Source of the DNA: Dromiciops gliroides
Taxonomy: Eukaryota > Chordata > Mammalia > Microbiotheria > Microbiotheriidae
Direction of reading: 5' to 3'
NCBI RefSeq assembly: GCF_019393635.1
Contig: NC_057862.1
Span: 416,313,669-416,377,668 of the forward strand
Length of the DNA stretch: 64,000 nt
A program made the position numbers and the translations under genes. Shown piece by piece: positions 10,851-22,997 of this stretch. Each line of letters opens with the position of its first letter. Position 1 is the first letter of the stretch. The notes under the pieces are model-generated. The model made no database searches and was not told where the DNA came from. It was given only the letters and a program-made list of their open reading frames with translations.

Positions 10851-11139
10851 TGGTAATTCAGGTACAGGACAAATATTTCTTACACACAGAAGAATGTTTA
10901 ACACAAAACAGCCACAAGTGCACATTGGGGAAAAAGACAAATTAAAGCAGCAGTAGCAATTTCTCTTAAACTCTGCCAGAAAGTCAACAGTTAAAACATA
11001 TTATATAAACACGAAGTGGTTTGTGGTGCTGCTGACACATTTTACTTTAGCTCTGCACTGTCTTCCTCAGCCTTCAGGCAAGTCAGACCAAGGATTGGGC
11101 TTATCTTTCAGCCAATAGTCATCTTCTCCAAGAGTACCG

Positions 11140-11690
11140 TAAGAAAATTAAGGGCTTTGCCAGCTCCCAAAGGCCCCAGCTGGGATTGATTTAGACTGAT
11201 TGGATTGACTGAGAATTGACTGACTTCACTGATTAATGTACTTGAAGTTGACTTGATTGAAACCACACCTGCCTGACTCTGAAGAGGGTGTGTTCTCAGA
11301 GACTATGGACTTTGACCTCAACATGGGACCATCCTCAAGTCCAGTGAATCAATGGACAAATGCTACCAACCAATTAGCTTGGAGCAGTGTGTAGGCACTG
11401 CCTCTCTTTCAGACCCACAGGGAGCTTCTGCTTAGACAGGCACAGGAACTTCCTTTTTTTTGGCTTGAGACTCTTAGGTGAAGGTGGCTCTTTTTCTCTT
11501 CTCTCTCCCGTAGATCCTAACTAGGCTTTCCTATCTTTCTGACTGAGGTGTTTTCCTTTTACTAATACCTGGTAAGCTTTAATAAATGCTTAATGCCCCA
11601 AACCGGTGCTAAAGCTTCTAATTTATAAGTAAACCCTAGTTAATTTTCCCTACACTTGGGACAGGAGTAAGGTGGCCACAACATTAGATT
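11140..11690 (+). mobile_element. Putative solo LTR
   Basis: Begins near TAAGGGCTTTGCCAGCTCCC and includes TTTAATAAATGCTTAATGCC (polyadenylation-type signal near 11580) followed by CTAAAGCTTCTAATTTAT, wording shared with the LTR tail at 6.1 kb. No adjacent gag or pol text is seen, so it is probably a solo LTR. The ends are approximate. Confidence 0.45.
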
Positions 11691-12059
11691 TTAAACATCA
11701 TAGTACTGAAAGTTGATAGGGATTTCTCCCCTTGCCAGTCAGCCCTAATCAAAGAACACAGGACTACCAAACCTCTCAAACTCTCATAGTGGCCCTTCAA
11801 ACCTAACATTTCTTAATTCAAGTTCAGGAAAGATCAGATACAAAGATGGCATCTCAAAACCCTGAATCAGGCTTGCCTAAGCAGGATGGAGACTTCGCTT
11901 CCATGTACTTAGGGCTCTGAGGGAGGGAGATGTTTCCTCCCCCATCCTTTGGGGAGAGCTACTTGGCATGCAGGGAGTCCAAGGAAGATTGCCGGATTTC
12001 TGGAAGTGCAACTAAAATACCCCCCTCCCCATTATACCTTCCCTGTTTCCCTGTCAGTA

Positions 12060-12265
12060 GAGATCCTCCTCGTGGATCTCACATACTTTGTTCTGTAATT
12101 CTCTAATATGTCTCTTGTGTAACCTGTATTCTAGTTGTATGCGTGCATTATCTTCCCAAGTAAGCTGTAAGCTCCATGTGGGCAGAAACTACATCTCATC
12201 GAAACTCCGGATCTCCCCCAATGTCTAACTCATCACTCAGTAGGCATTTAATATTTGTTGAACAA
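12060..12265 (+). repeat. L2 LINE 3' end fragment
   Basis: AAGCTGTAAGCTCCATGTGG, CCCCAATGTCTAACTCATCA and TAGGCATTTAATATTTGTTG match the L2 3' terminal order. Confidence 0.6.
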
Positions 12266-12784
12266 TTCAGTGTTTACAGAGGAGAATACAAGGATTTTCC
12301 ATTTTGCAGAAGATGTCTCTCTGGCTGCTACATTGGACATAACTGTTAAACATCTTGTGGCTTTAGGGGATGACTAGCATACTAATCTTTATTTGTGACC
12401 TTGTCTGGGACAAAGACTTCTTTCTGACAGCTCCACGATCCAGGCTAGAGTCCAGGATCAGACAAAACACCTGACAGGAAGAGCACCGGGCAGTAGATCT
12501 AAGACTGCACCCACATTCACTAGGACTTAATCAAGACTCTTGCAGGAGTTCCTGCTTCTGTTCATTGTTTCATTGGCATATCTTGGGCATAAATCCATGT
12601 CAAGTAATTAGAGCTTCATGTAATAAAGTATGTAATCTATAGGAATTTTTATAGCTATGAGAATTAGTCATAAATGGCTTTAAATTTTATATGAAGAAAT
12701 AATTTCATAATGAAGTCATCAAAATAGATCTGACTATTAAAAAATTCTTTGTTCCCCAATGATGATTACCATGTATCTTTTAGC

Positions 12785-13060
12785 AATACTACTACTACTA
12801 ATAATAATAATAACTAACATTTAGTGCTTAATATGAGCCAGGTTCTGCACCAAGTGCTTCACAGTTATCTCATTTGATCCTCACAACAACCCTGGGAGGT
12901 AGGCATTATTATTATTATGCCCATTTTACAGTTGAGGAAACGGGCAGAGGGTTTAAGTGACTTGCCCAGGATCATACAGTTAAGTAAATGTCTGAGGCAT
13001 TATTTGAACTCAGGCCTTCTTGATTTCATGCCTAGTACTCCATCCAGTGCACCACCTGCA
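12785..13060 (-). repeat. MIR SINE, nearly full length
   Basis: Starts with an ATA-rich run, then TCATTTGATCCTCACAACAA, CCCATTTTACAGTTGAGGAA and CTTGCCCAGGATCATACAG. The order is that of a reverse-oriented MIR. Confidence 0.8.
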
Positions 13061-14189
13061 CTGGCTTTACTCCACAGCCCACAGCAACTTAACTTTCAGA
13101 AGAATTAACATAATGAACAGATAAGTAGTTTGCCACTTTGTAGAGTAGTACCTCCAAAGTGACCAAAAGACTGTATACTGCCTAAACCAAAAACAGGAGA
13201 ATTTTGCAGTAAACTGCAGAAAAAATTTAGTTGTTTCCAACTCTATCAAGTAATCTGTTACTCTCCTACAAGAAAAGGTGAAAGGGCTAAAGGAACACAT
13301 TTCTGTTGTCTGAGTGAATTGTTTGATGAAATAATAGTAGAAGTGCTCCAAGAAGGAAACAAACAAACAAAAAATTAAGCAAAGAGGTAGGGAGGAATCC
13401 TCCCCTGTATCACAATGGTGGGTGGGAGAATATGGCACAGAAGGAAGAGGGGGAAGATCACTGAACATTTAGAGTTAAGAATTAAATTCCTGCACTTGAA
13501 ATATAGCTGCATGATCTCTGGAAGAAACTGCATCTTATACTCCAAGAAATGATGATGGGATTCTAAAAGTACCTTCAAATAAGAAATTATCCAGAAATGG
13601 TCAACAGAAGAAAAGATACGTTAAAGCGTTTGATGATTCCGTGCTTTGGGGGTACCAATGTAGGAATTTTTCAACCTGACAAACATGTTTAGTTTCATTC
13701 CAAGTAGCTACCCAGAGTGTGATAGTGTGAGTGTGTGAGTGTGTGATAGTGAGAACTCTGAGGCTTAGCAAAACTGAGTACCACTACTGACAAATCTTGG
13801 GGGGGAAGGGAGGTGCAGGAGTGGGGGTATAATGCTTCCAAAAGGAATCCTGAAATCACTGCTCAGGGCTACAAAACTCTGGTCAAAAATATGAAGGCCT
13901 TAAGGGCCCAGGGAGTATTTTCACTATTGCAGCCAATCGACAGAGATTTAGAAACATAAATAGCTGCCTAGGAAGATGGTAACAGTGCAGGATTTGGATT
14001 TCTGGGATACCCCAGCTTAAAACATAGGCACGAAAGGCTTATGATCTACACTGGAAGGCACTTCACAAATTTGGTCAAACAAACAAAAACTTTTCCTGGA
14101 GTCTGATGACAATTGCTTAAAATGAAAGAGCAAAGGGGACAACGGTAGATTTGACAAGCCAGATACAACACAGGAGAACCAGTAACAGG

Positions 14190-15770
14190 AGAATTGGTTT
14201 GGTGGTTGTCCTCATTCTCCAAGAGGACCAAAATGGCATCACTATGTTGGGGGTCAAGGTACAGGGTATCCACAGTATGGCTGATCAGAACATTACAGAC
14301 TTGGAAGGCTCTACTACAGGTCAGGCACAACTAGTCCATATGAACATCTAGAGTGGAGATGGCTCTAAATTTGCACATCTTACATTTCTTTTGAACTACT
14401 GCAATGCTGCTTTGCTCATTGAGCACAGCACCTTCTTTGAAGCAGGCACACCATACTTGAGTGGCCCTGTGTCAGTGTTCTCTTATGTCTCACTATCAGT
14501 TCCAAAGTTCTTCAGAGAGACCTTGAAGGTGTGCTTGTCTCTCTTCTGACTTGTATGTGAGTGCTTTCCACATGTGAGTTCTCTGTAAAATAGTTTTTTA
14601 GGCAAGTGTACATTTGGCATTTGAATAGTACGGCCAATCCATCAGAGTTGCCCTCTACGGTAGACTGAATGCTTGGCAGTTCGGCACAAGAAAAGACCTC
14701 GGTGTCTAGTACCTTAACTTGCCAGGTGATCTTCAGAATCTTCCTAAGACATTTCAAATCAATTCCATTTCCTGGCATGACATCAGTAGACTGTCCAGGT
14801 TTCACGAGCATGTAACAATGAGGTCAGCACAATGGCTCTGTAGACGTTCAGTTTGATAGCTTAATACCTCTTCTCTCCAACACTTTCTTTTGGAACCTCC
14901 CAAACACTAAGCTAGCTCTATTAGTGTGTGTGTCAACCTCAACATCTTTGTGTACATCCCTGGAAAGTATACTGACAAGGTAAGTGAACTTATCCATGTC
15001 ATTCAGAATTTCTTCATTTGCTTTAACCAGTAGTTCCACATATGGATGGTGTGGTGCCGGCTGGTGGAGAACCTGTTTTCTTGGTGGTGATTGTCAGGCC
15101 AAAATTAGCACAAGTGGCAGAGTATTGATCTATATATTTTGTTGCATCTCAGAGGCTACAAGGAGTGCACAATCATCTGCGAACAAAAAGTCGTGTACTA
15201 ACTGTACTTCCACTTAAGTCTTGGCTTGTAGCATTTTAAAGTTAAATAATTTACTCTCAGTGCAGTATCTGACTTTGATGACATTTTTGTCCACCTTGAA
15301 GGCATCCAACAATATTGCTGAAAACATCATGCTAAAAAAGCATGGGAGCACACACACAGCCCTGCTTCACTCTATTAGTGACTGGGAAAATGCATCATCC
15401 AGAACCCATGCTAGCATGCAGTTGTGAAACTGATGTACAATACTGACAAACTTCTCTGGGCAACCAGATTTTGCCATGATTTTCCATAAGCCCTCACAAA
15501 TGACAGTGGCAAAAACCATTAGATAAATGAATGTTGTGTACAGATGTCTGTTGTTGAACAGCAAACACCATATCCACTGTTCCTTGGCCCTTTCTGAAGC
15601 CACACTGGCTCTCAGATAGATGACCATCTTCCAGGTGAGGGATCAGCCTATTCAGGACTTTGGCAAAAGTCTTGCTAGCAACAACAGAGAGATCTTAGGG
15701 GAGACTAGACAAGTAGAGCACCTAAAGTAAAATCCCTGGTTTCAGATGTGTTTTTGCAAATGCACCAAAT
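14190..15770 (-). mobile_element. Degenerate non-LTR retrotransposon, probably RTE clade
   Basis: On the minus strand broken frames keep reverse-transcriptase landmarks in the right order: a CEGLWKIMAKSGCPEKF segment (15.4-15.6 kb), the catalytic block FLFADDCA at about 15168-15191, then KFTYLVSILSRDVHKDVEVD (about 14.95 kb) and CLRKILKITWQVKVLDTEV (about 14.7 kb). Several stops and frame changes separate them, so it is dead. The 3' tail lies near 14190 (GTTGTCCTCATTCTCCAAGA). RTE/BovB-type assignment is by memory of the protein order and could be another clade. Confidence 0.65.
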
Positions 15771-16091
15771 GTGGGTGACAGGAGTTGGCAACTAAAATTA
15801 CCACTTAATAGATATCAAAACTTGGTAGGATGAACAAGAAGTAGTATAGCATTTCATATTAAGATGGTGTACTCATGTGAAGAAATAGAAACCAAAGTGA
15901 GAATGACATGAAAAGAATTTGAGTGAGGATCAGAGGAAGAAAATATTTTATCAGAAAAAATGAGTAGACTACAGACCACTGGGACAGATAGAAGAATTAG
16001 ATAAAGAGTTTGATAAATGGATCAAAAAACTGATGGGGTACTTCAACTATTTGGACATCAGCTGGCACTTGCTTTTAAGAGTAAAGCATCT

Positions 16092-16203
16092 GGGGCAGCT
16101 AGGTGGCGCAGTGGATAGAGCACCAGCCCTGGAGTCAGCAGTACTAGCTGTGTGACCCTGGGCAAGTCACTTAACTCCAATTGCCTCACTTAAAAAAAAA
16201 AAA
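16092..16203 (+). mobile_element. CORE-SINE with internal deletion
   Basis: The SINE head is joined to its tail after loss of the central segment. It is flanked by a perfect 15-bp duplication AAGAGTAAAGCATCT (16077-16091, 16204-16218). Confidence 0.92.
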
Positions 16204-16811
16204 AAGAGTAAAGCATCTGATAAGTATGACTTGCCTTAATGATCATTTCATTATTTTATTTAAAAGGTTTAGGAAATGACAAGTAGAAGAACTAACAAGA
16301 AGGAATTGCTAGCTGATGTAGCAATGTAACAAGAGCTTTGGGGGCAAATGTCATCTTGGTGACTAGTGATCACAATTTGTGATAGAGGAAAAGAAAGCCA
16401 GGCATCGTCTCTAGATGTGAGAGTAGATTTTGAAGAGTTCAGAGCTAAAGATCAGTAAAATCTCATGGGTTTTAAAAATTCTACAAGGAAAACTTTCAAT
16501 TGAGAAAGGATCAGAAGTACTCTAGAGTAAAATTCTAAAGACCCAAGTAGAAATTATTCTAATGAGAAAGAAAACAGGAACTACATAAAGAGAATGATGT
16601 AATTAGAGAGGGAAACTATTCAGATTTGTAGAAAATGAAAGTCAAATGTATAAAAAATGGAAGTAATAAATGATGAATGAACACAAATTGTGTAGCACAG
16701 TCCTGTCACGTCAGGAGTGCTAAAAATCCCAAGTAAACTGAGACTTGGACAGAATGCTAAGGACAAAAAAAAAGGGAAGCTGACTATATTGGGGGCAAGA
16801 AAGGGATTAAA

Positions 16812-16979
16812 GGGGGGCAGCTAGATGGTGCAGTGGTAAAGCACCGGCCCTGGAGTCAGGAGTACCTGAGTATAAATCTGACCTCAGACACTTGACATTT
16901 ACTAGCTGTGTGACCCTGGGCAAGTCACTTAACCCCAATTGCCTCACCAATGAATGAATGAATAAATGAATAAATAAAT

Positions 16980-17055
<76 letters not shown>
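16812..17055 (+). mobile_element. CORE-SINE with expanded microsatellite tail
   Basis: Full SINE whose 3' tail has grown into (AATG/AATA)n at 16951-16980 and about 20 units of AAAG from 16981. A 15-bp duplication AAGAAAGGGATTAAA flanks it (16797-16811, 17056-17070), showing that the tetranucleotide arose within the insertion. Confidence 0.9.
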
Positions 17056-17062
<7 letters not shown>

Positions 17063-17951
17063 GGATTAAAGAAAACAACTGCTGTTTTGGGTGCGTAGGA
17101 TAATGGAAAACGGTGAAAGGGCCAAAGTGATCAATTATTATTTTGCTTTGCTTTTCTAAGGACATCATTCCAATGATGATCTTTGAAATGGTAAGGACAG
17201 AAGGAAAAATAAAGTGGTTAGGGAGTAAAAACCCAAGGTAAGTGAGAAAATAGTAGAACAGCATATAACCACCCTGAACGAATTAGGAGCAATGAACACA
17301 CTGATGAATGTGATTGCATAGCTGCTGCGGCTGATCTCTGACAGATCTAGAAGAATGGAAGAGGTGCTGCAGGACCTCCTGTGCAAATGTTACCCTGATT
17401 TTCTAAATGGGGAAGGAGGTCCAATATCTTGACTCCTGTTCTTATCAAAACTGTAGGACACTTGTTGATCTGAGATCCATAAGACCTACTTACAACTGAC
17501 TGTCTCTGCTCTGGATTTGCCCCTTCTCTAGCATCTTCTATACTCGATGCTTCTAGAGTGGGGACCTCACTAGCCATTCCTTGACATCTCCCACCTGACA
17601 TCAGAGGTGGGAAACCAATAAGACATGCCTTTGCAAGAACCTGCCCCCCAGCTATAAAACAGATGACCCTGAAAGACAAAGGACTCAAGCACACCAGTAT
17701 CCAACTAGGTCAAACTTAATTGTGCCAAGTCCAATCTAACTTGGGACACCAAGGGGCCAGGGTCAATCCAATTATGTACAGAGTTCCAGACTGTTGTGGG
17801 GAGGAGAGGTACAATCAAGGATACAAACAGGGAGGTTAAAGGGATTCACCAGCAAGTATCTTTTTTAGGTCATTAGGAATAGAAAAGGAGTCAGTGACAG
17901 TAATGCAAGAGACTGCCATTGCCTTCTTTTTTCTTTAAAATACTGTTCTCA

Positions 17952-18083
17952 GGGGCAACTAGGTGGTGCTCTCCCTGGATTCAGGAGGACCTGAGTTCAA
18001 ATCTGGCCTCAGACACTTAACTCTTACTAACTATGTGACCCTGGGCAAGTCACTTAACCCTAATTGCCTCACTAAAAAAACCC
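17952..18083 (+). mobile_element. CORE-SINE
   Basis: GGGGCAACTAGGTGGTGCTC to a short A tail with a small internal deletion, flanked by AAATACTGTTCTCA / AAAGTACTGTTCTCA. Confidence 0.88.
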
Positions 18084-18099
18084 AAAGTACTGTTCTCAT

Positions 18100-18600
18100 T
18101 GTATAATTGTTCTCCTTCTTCTGTTCATTCAGCATCAATTCATACAAGTCTTCCTAGGTTTCCCCTTCATCATGTCTTAGAGAACAATAGTATTCCATCC
18201 CATTTATATGCAATAACTTGTTTAGGCATCCCTAGCTGGTGGGTATGCCTTCAGTTTCCACACATCAAGGAGAGCTATAAATATCTTTATACATCCTTAT
18301 ATTTTGTTTTGCTTAGGAGTAATCCCTCCCTTAATCTACCTTTAATTCTCCCTTTTCTTTCCTCCCCTTCCCCCACTCATTTCCATTTAGTGAAGTTGAA
18401 TTCTATACCCAACTGTATGTATATATATTCTTCCCTCATTCGACCAGTTCAGATTATAATAAGGTTCAAGCTTCAGCTGCTCCTTGTTTTATAGACTTCT
18501 ACCTGCATACTCAGATTACATAAAATAATTTCTCCTAACCTTCCTTTCCTTTGCCCATCCCCAATGAATTCTTCTTAACCTCCCTAACCACTTTTCAAGG
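18100..18600 (-). mobile_element. L1 3' region fragment
   Basis: Reverse-complement L1 3' wording (AACAATAGTATTCCATCCCA, CTATAAATATCTTTATACAT) as in the better preserved copies at 20.8 and 47.2 kb. The distal half (18.3-18.6 kb) is less certain. Confidence 0.5.
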
Positions 18601-18792
18601 TCAAGACATAACAGAACTACTCCCAGGCTTTGTTTAATTAAACTCCCTCTATGAATCCTAACGATGATAAGAGTTCAGAGGGTCACATCATCACCCCATA
18701 TGAGAATGTAAGTCTTGTATCATTGTTTTTAGTGCTTTATCATTGCTCATTCATGTTTGCCTTTTTACATTTCTTTTTTATTTTTATTTCTT

Positions 18793-18940
18793 TTTTATTT
18801 TTTAGTGAGGCAATTGGGGTTAAGTGACTTGCTCAGGGTCACACAGATAGTAAGTGTTAAGTGTCTGAGGCTGGGCCTGAACTCAGGTACTCCTGACTCC
18901 AGGGCTGGTGCTCCATCCACTGCGCCATCTAAGCTGCCCC
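18793..18940 (-). mobile_element. CORE-SINE
   Basis: Reads AGTGAGGCAATTGGGGTTAA to GCGCCATCTAAGCTGCCCC, that is, a minus-strand SINE preceded by its T tract. Confidence 0.9.
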
Positions 18941-19949
18941 CATTTACTTTTAACTCATGTTTAAATGATAAAGTTTACATAGCCACGCAGCTCTGGACTT
19001 TTCATTAGGAATGCCTGGAAGTCCTCTGCTTTATTAAGGCCTATTTTTTCCCCTAGTAGAATATACTCAGTTTAACTGAGTAGTTTTTTCTTGACTTTAA
19101 GCCAATATCCTTTGCCTTCTGGAACATTTTCCAAAGTGCTCTTCTTGGAAAAGAACTCTGCTTCCTTATAATAGTAGCTACTTAATTATGTGTGATCTGA
19201 ACTGTGACTCCTTGGTACTTGAATTCTTTCTTTTTGGCTTCTTGCAGTATTTCTCTTTGACCTAGATTTTCTAGATTTACTTATAATATTCCTGTGAATT
19301 TTCCTTTGAGATGTTTTCTTAAAGAGGTGGTTGGTGGGTTCTTTCTATTTCTAGTTTACCCCTCTGCTTCTAAGAGAACTGGGTGGTTTTCTCTAGGTTT
19401 TTAGGATACCACACTTTGCTGGTTCTCCTTCTACCTCTCTGACCACTCTCCTCTCCTTTACTGGATCCTACTCCAGACTACACCCTCTAACCAGAGCTCC
19501 CTCAGGGGTCTGTCCTGCTGCTGGACTCATCCCCTTTCATCCAGCTAGGAAGCTCTGTTGGTTCAGAGCAACAGAACTGTGGGGTTCCCTTTTGTCTGAT
19601 ATTCCTGCCCTGGTTATTCCTCTCCAGCTTATGATTGTGCTAAAAAATGGAACTGAGAACCCCCATTCTACTCCAGGGGTCTAAGCCACACTGCTGCTGC
19701 TTGTTTCTGAACTTCCTTCTTGCTTGGTACATAGGCTGGGGCCTGCAACCCTCCTCACTCCAGAATGCCACCCCTGGACACAGGTCCCTTCCTCTGTCCA
19801 GACTGTATCTGTGACTGAAACTAGAAAATGGTCAGCAAAGCTTCCAGTCAGCACCTGTTGCTGTACCCTGCATGAGGTTACAAGGTATGCATGTGGGACC
19901 CTTTGGCACAGTCTCTGGGTGCATTTTACAGGATGCCACTCCATCTTTG

Positions 19950-20026
19950 GTGTCTACACACCTCTCCATCTTCCAGTGCCAACTTGGCAAATATAACATC
20001 CTTTTTAGCTTTTAAAAGCCTTTTGC
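19950..20026 (+). repeat. L2 LINE fragment (left part)
   Basis: Ends ATCCTTTTTAGCTTTTAAAA and resumes at 21.65 kb with CAACTTGGCCCTG, which is the usual continuous L2 text. The L1 at 20027-21635 therefore split it. Confidence 0.55.
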
Positions 20027-21279
20027 TGTACTGTTTGGTAAACCCAAAGACTCCAGATTCTGGGATAGGAACTCAATATTTAACAAAAACTGCTGGGAAA
20101 ACTGGAAGATAGTATAGCAGAAATTAGGCATAGACCAACATCTTATACCTTATACTAAAATAAGGTCAAAATGGTACATGATTTAGACATAAAAGGTGAT
20201 ATGATAGGTAAATTAGGAGAGGAAGGAGTAATTTACCTCTCAGATCTATGGAGAGAAGAATTTATGACCAAACAAGAGAGAATATTATGAAATGCAAAAT
20301 TAATGATTTTGATTACATTAAATTAAAAAGGGTTTGTACAAAGAGAAGCAATGCAGCCAAAATTAGAAGGGAAGCAGAAATCTGGGAAAGAATTTTTATA
20401 GCCAGTGTTTCTGATAAAGGCCTCATTTCTAAAATATACAGGGAAGTAAATTAAATTTGTAAGAATGCAAGTCAAAGGATATGAACAAGCAGCTTTCAGA
20501 TGAAGAAACCAAAACTATTGCCATATGAAAAAATACTGTAAATCACTATTGATTAGAGAAATGCAAATTAAAACAACTCTGAGGTACCACCTGACACCTA
20601 TCAGATTGGCTAATATGACAAAAAAGAAAAATAACATATGTTGGAGAAGCTGTGGAAAAATTGGAACACTAATGCATTGTTGGTGAAACTGTGAACTGAT
20701 CCAACCATTCTGGAGAGCAATTTGGAAGAGCAAAGGGCTATAAAACTGCATACCCTTTGACCCAGAAATACCACTATCAGGTCTTCTTCCCAAAGAGATC
20801 ATAAAAAAGGGAAAAGGACCCACATGTACAAAAATATTTATAGCTGCTTTTTTTGTGGTGGCAAGGAATTGGAAATTGAGGGGATGCCCATCAACTGGGG
20901 AACGGCTGAACAAGTTGTGGTATATGAATGTAATTTTGCTGTAAGAAACAATGAAGAGGCAGATTTCAGAGAAACATGGAAGGACTTATATGAACTGATG
21001 CTGAGTGAGATGAGCAGAACCAGGACAACATTGTACACAGTATCACCAACATTGTGTGTTGATCAACTGTGATAGACTTGACTCTTCTCAGCAATACAAT
21101 GGTCCAAGATAGTTCCAGCGTACTCATTATGGAAAATGCTCTCTCAAGTCCAGAAAAAAAATAAACAAACCTGTGGAATCTGGATGCAGATTGAATCATA
21201 CTATTTTTATTTTGGGGGGTTTTCTTTTTGCTCTGATTCTTCTTTCACAGCATGACTAATGAAATATGTTTAATGTGAT

Positions 21280-21317
<38 letters not shown>

Positions 21318-21635
21318 CTATATCAGATTGCTTGATGTCTTAGAGAGAGGGTAGGGTGGGGAGAGAGGGAGAAAAATTTGAAACTAGAAATCTTATAAAA
21401 ACAAATGTTAGGGGCAGCTAGGTGGCGCAAGGGGCAGCTAGGTGGCGCAGTGGATAGAGCACCGGCCCTGGAGTCAGGAGGACCTCAGACACTTAACACT
21501 TACTAGCTGTGTGACCCTGGGCAAGTCACTTAACCCCAATTGCCTCACTAAAAAAAAAAAAAAAATTAAAAAAAAAAACAAATGTTGAAAACTTCTCTAC
21601 ATGTAACTGGAAAATAAAATATTTTTATGGAAAAA
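20027..21635 (+). mobile_element. 5'-truncated L1 (ORF2 end plus 3' UTR)
   Basis: Plus-strand L1 from late ORF2 to the 3' end, bounded by a 13-bp duplication AAAAGCCTTTTGC (20014-20026 and 21636-21648). It includes the landmark text CTTTGACCCAGAAATACCAC, ATGCCCATCAACTGGGGAAC and a (TA)n run at 21286-21314 in the 3' UTR. A CORE-SINE is nested at 21410-21577. No intact ORF2 remains. Confidence 0.85.
21410..21577 (+). mobile_element. CORE-SINE with duplicated head
   Basis: The first 20 bases of the SINE (GGGGCAGCTAGGTGGCGCA) occur twice in tandem before the body. It is flanked by ACAAATGTT (21401-21409, 21578-21586) and lies inside the L1 3' UTR. Confidence 0.92.
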
Positions 21636-21648
21636 AAAAGCCTTTTGC

Positions 21649-21965
21649 AACTTGGCCCTGTCTCTCCAGTCTTCTAAGATCCAGTGATGCCACCTTCCTT
21701 GCCTTTTCACTTTCCCCCATCCCTGGAATTCTCTCCCTCTTCTGGCTTCTTAGAAGTCTCAGCTAAAATCACCTACTACAAGAAGCCTTACCTGGCCCCC
21801 TTTAATGCCAGTGCCTTCCCTCTGCTGATTCCTGCCAATTTATCCTGTATACACCTTGTCTGTCCATCACTGTTTACATGTTGTCACCCATTTAGATTGT
21901 GAGCTCTCTGGGGGCAAGGATGATTTTTGCATTACTTTGCATTACCAGCACTAAAATGATGCTTA
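21649..21965 (+). repeat. L2 LINE 3' end (right part)
   Basis: CAACTTGGCCCTGTCTCTCC, AAGAAGCCTTACCTGGCCCC, TTGTGAGCTCTCTGGGGGCA: typical L2 3' text. Confidence 0.75.
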
Positions 21966-22991
21966 AAAAGGTGAAGACCATGGGTTCAAGTACCCTGTGC
22001 AAGTAGGCTACCCTGCTTTATTGAGGAAAGACAGCTCTCTAATCCCAAATATCTTTCCAGTTAAAATGGATCACTGAATTGGTATTTCACTTGGAATTAA
22101 GTATGAAGAACTCAATACAGTACTCAGTGGATTCCTACTGAAGAAATTCAAAGTTCATTTTATCATCACAAAGAATAGCATGTGTTATAGATGAAGGCGA
22201 TAAAATGGCTCTAGACAAATCCCAAATGCTGATAACAAAAAATGAGAATGCATTTTTTCAAGAATCATAAATTTTACTATTTCTTTTCCATCATTTGGCA
22301 CATATCCAAGGCACATTAGAAAATTAGCAGAAATCATAAATTATTTTTTAGAAAAATATACATAAACCCCTCCCTTCTACAAGCACACAAGTGTTTCCAA
22401 TAGCATGCACAAACCATTTTTCTATAGTAAAAAGGTATTTGAAAACATACTCCAGACACTCCTGAAAGTCTAGGGCCCTAGACAAGTTATCAGCATACAT
22501 TAAAAAATAAAACCAATATTTTCTATAGAAATTTATAAAAGGAACAAATGTGAATATAGCAATGATTCCTTAAATCAAAATCACATTAACCTGGTTTGTG
22601 ACATGTTCACAGCAGTTTAATCAAAAGCCTGTTAGGAAGATGTGCCGATCTCTTCTCTTTAATTTGGTGGCCATCCTTGAAGTGTGGTATTTAAGAATAT
22701 CTTAACTAAGAAAAGGGTTTCCATGAATGTGCAAGTTCTCCCTGCTATAGGTGCTTATATGAAGAAGACCAAATTATCTGTAGATCTTGCTAGTAGAAGC
22801 ATTACATCTAGATTTTTTCTATATATTTGTAGGACAAACAACATACCTTTACTAAAAATAAGTGCATGTCACTGTGATTTGGTTATCCTTGTGTTGCTCT
22901 GCAAAGTGGGGTGTTTTTTGAAGTTTTGCTTTCTTCATTCACATGTTATTTTTCTGTACAGCATCCTCACAGTGTGATGAAGATTAACTGT

Positions 22992-22997
22992 TTTATT
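22992..22997 (-). terminator. ANKRD27: ANKRD27 proximal polyadenylation signal
   Basis: AATAAA on the minus strand, about 463 nt after the stop codon, followed by a G/T-rich stretch. It is the first AATAAA after the stop. A second one at 22017-22022 could serve a longer 3' UTR. Confidence 0.55.

Larger units (their letters stand above)
6856..22970. other. Intergenic region between convergent PDCD5 and ANKRD27
   Basis: About 16 kb with no open frame that looks like a conserved gene. It holds L2 pieces (7.86, 10.2-10.8, 12.06-12.26, 19.95-20.03 and 21.65-21.96 kb), MIR copies (9.85, 10.3, 12.8 kb), an LTR (11.14-11.69 kb), an RTE-type LINE (14.2-15.8 kb), an L1 (20.0-21.6 kb), an antisense L1 piece (18.1-18.6 kb) and several CORE-SINEs. 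I recognise nothing in 6.9-7.7, 8.0-8.8, 13.1-14.1, 15.8-16.07, 16.2-16.8, 17.1-17.9, 19.0-19.9 or 22.0-22.9 kb beyond AT-rich unique-looking DNA. Confidence 0.7.

Noticed and set aside
13067..13468. 133-codon minus-strand open frame
   Set aside because: No recognisable motif and partly overlaps the end of a MIR; no splice context or conservation argument.
16944..17264. 106-codon minus-strand frame with repeated FFLS
   Set aside because: It is the translation of the (AAAG)n microsatellite.
18099..18494. 131-codon plus-strand open frame
   Set aside because: Antisense L1 sequence rich in Ser/Pro/Leu with no conserved domain.
20515..20913. 132-codon minus-strand open frame
   Set aside because: Antisense of the L1 ORF2/3' UTR; similar antisense frames appear in the L1 at 60.3-60.7 kb.
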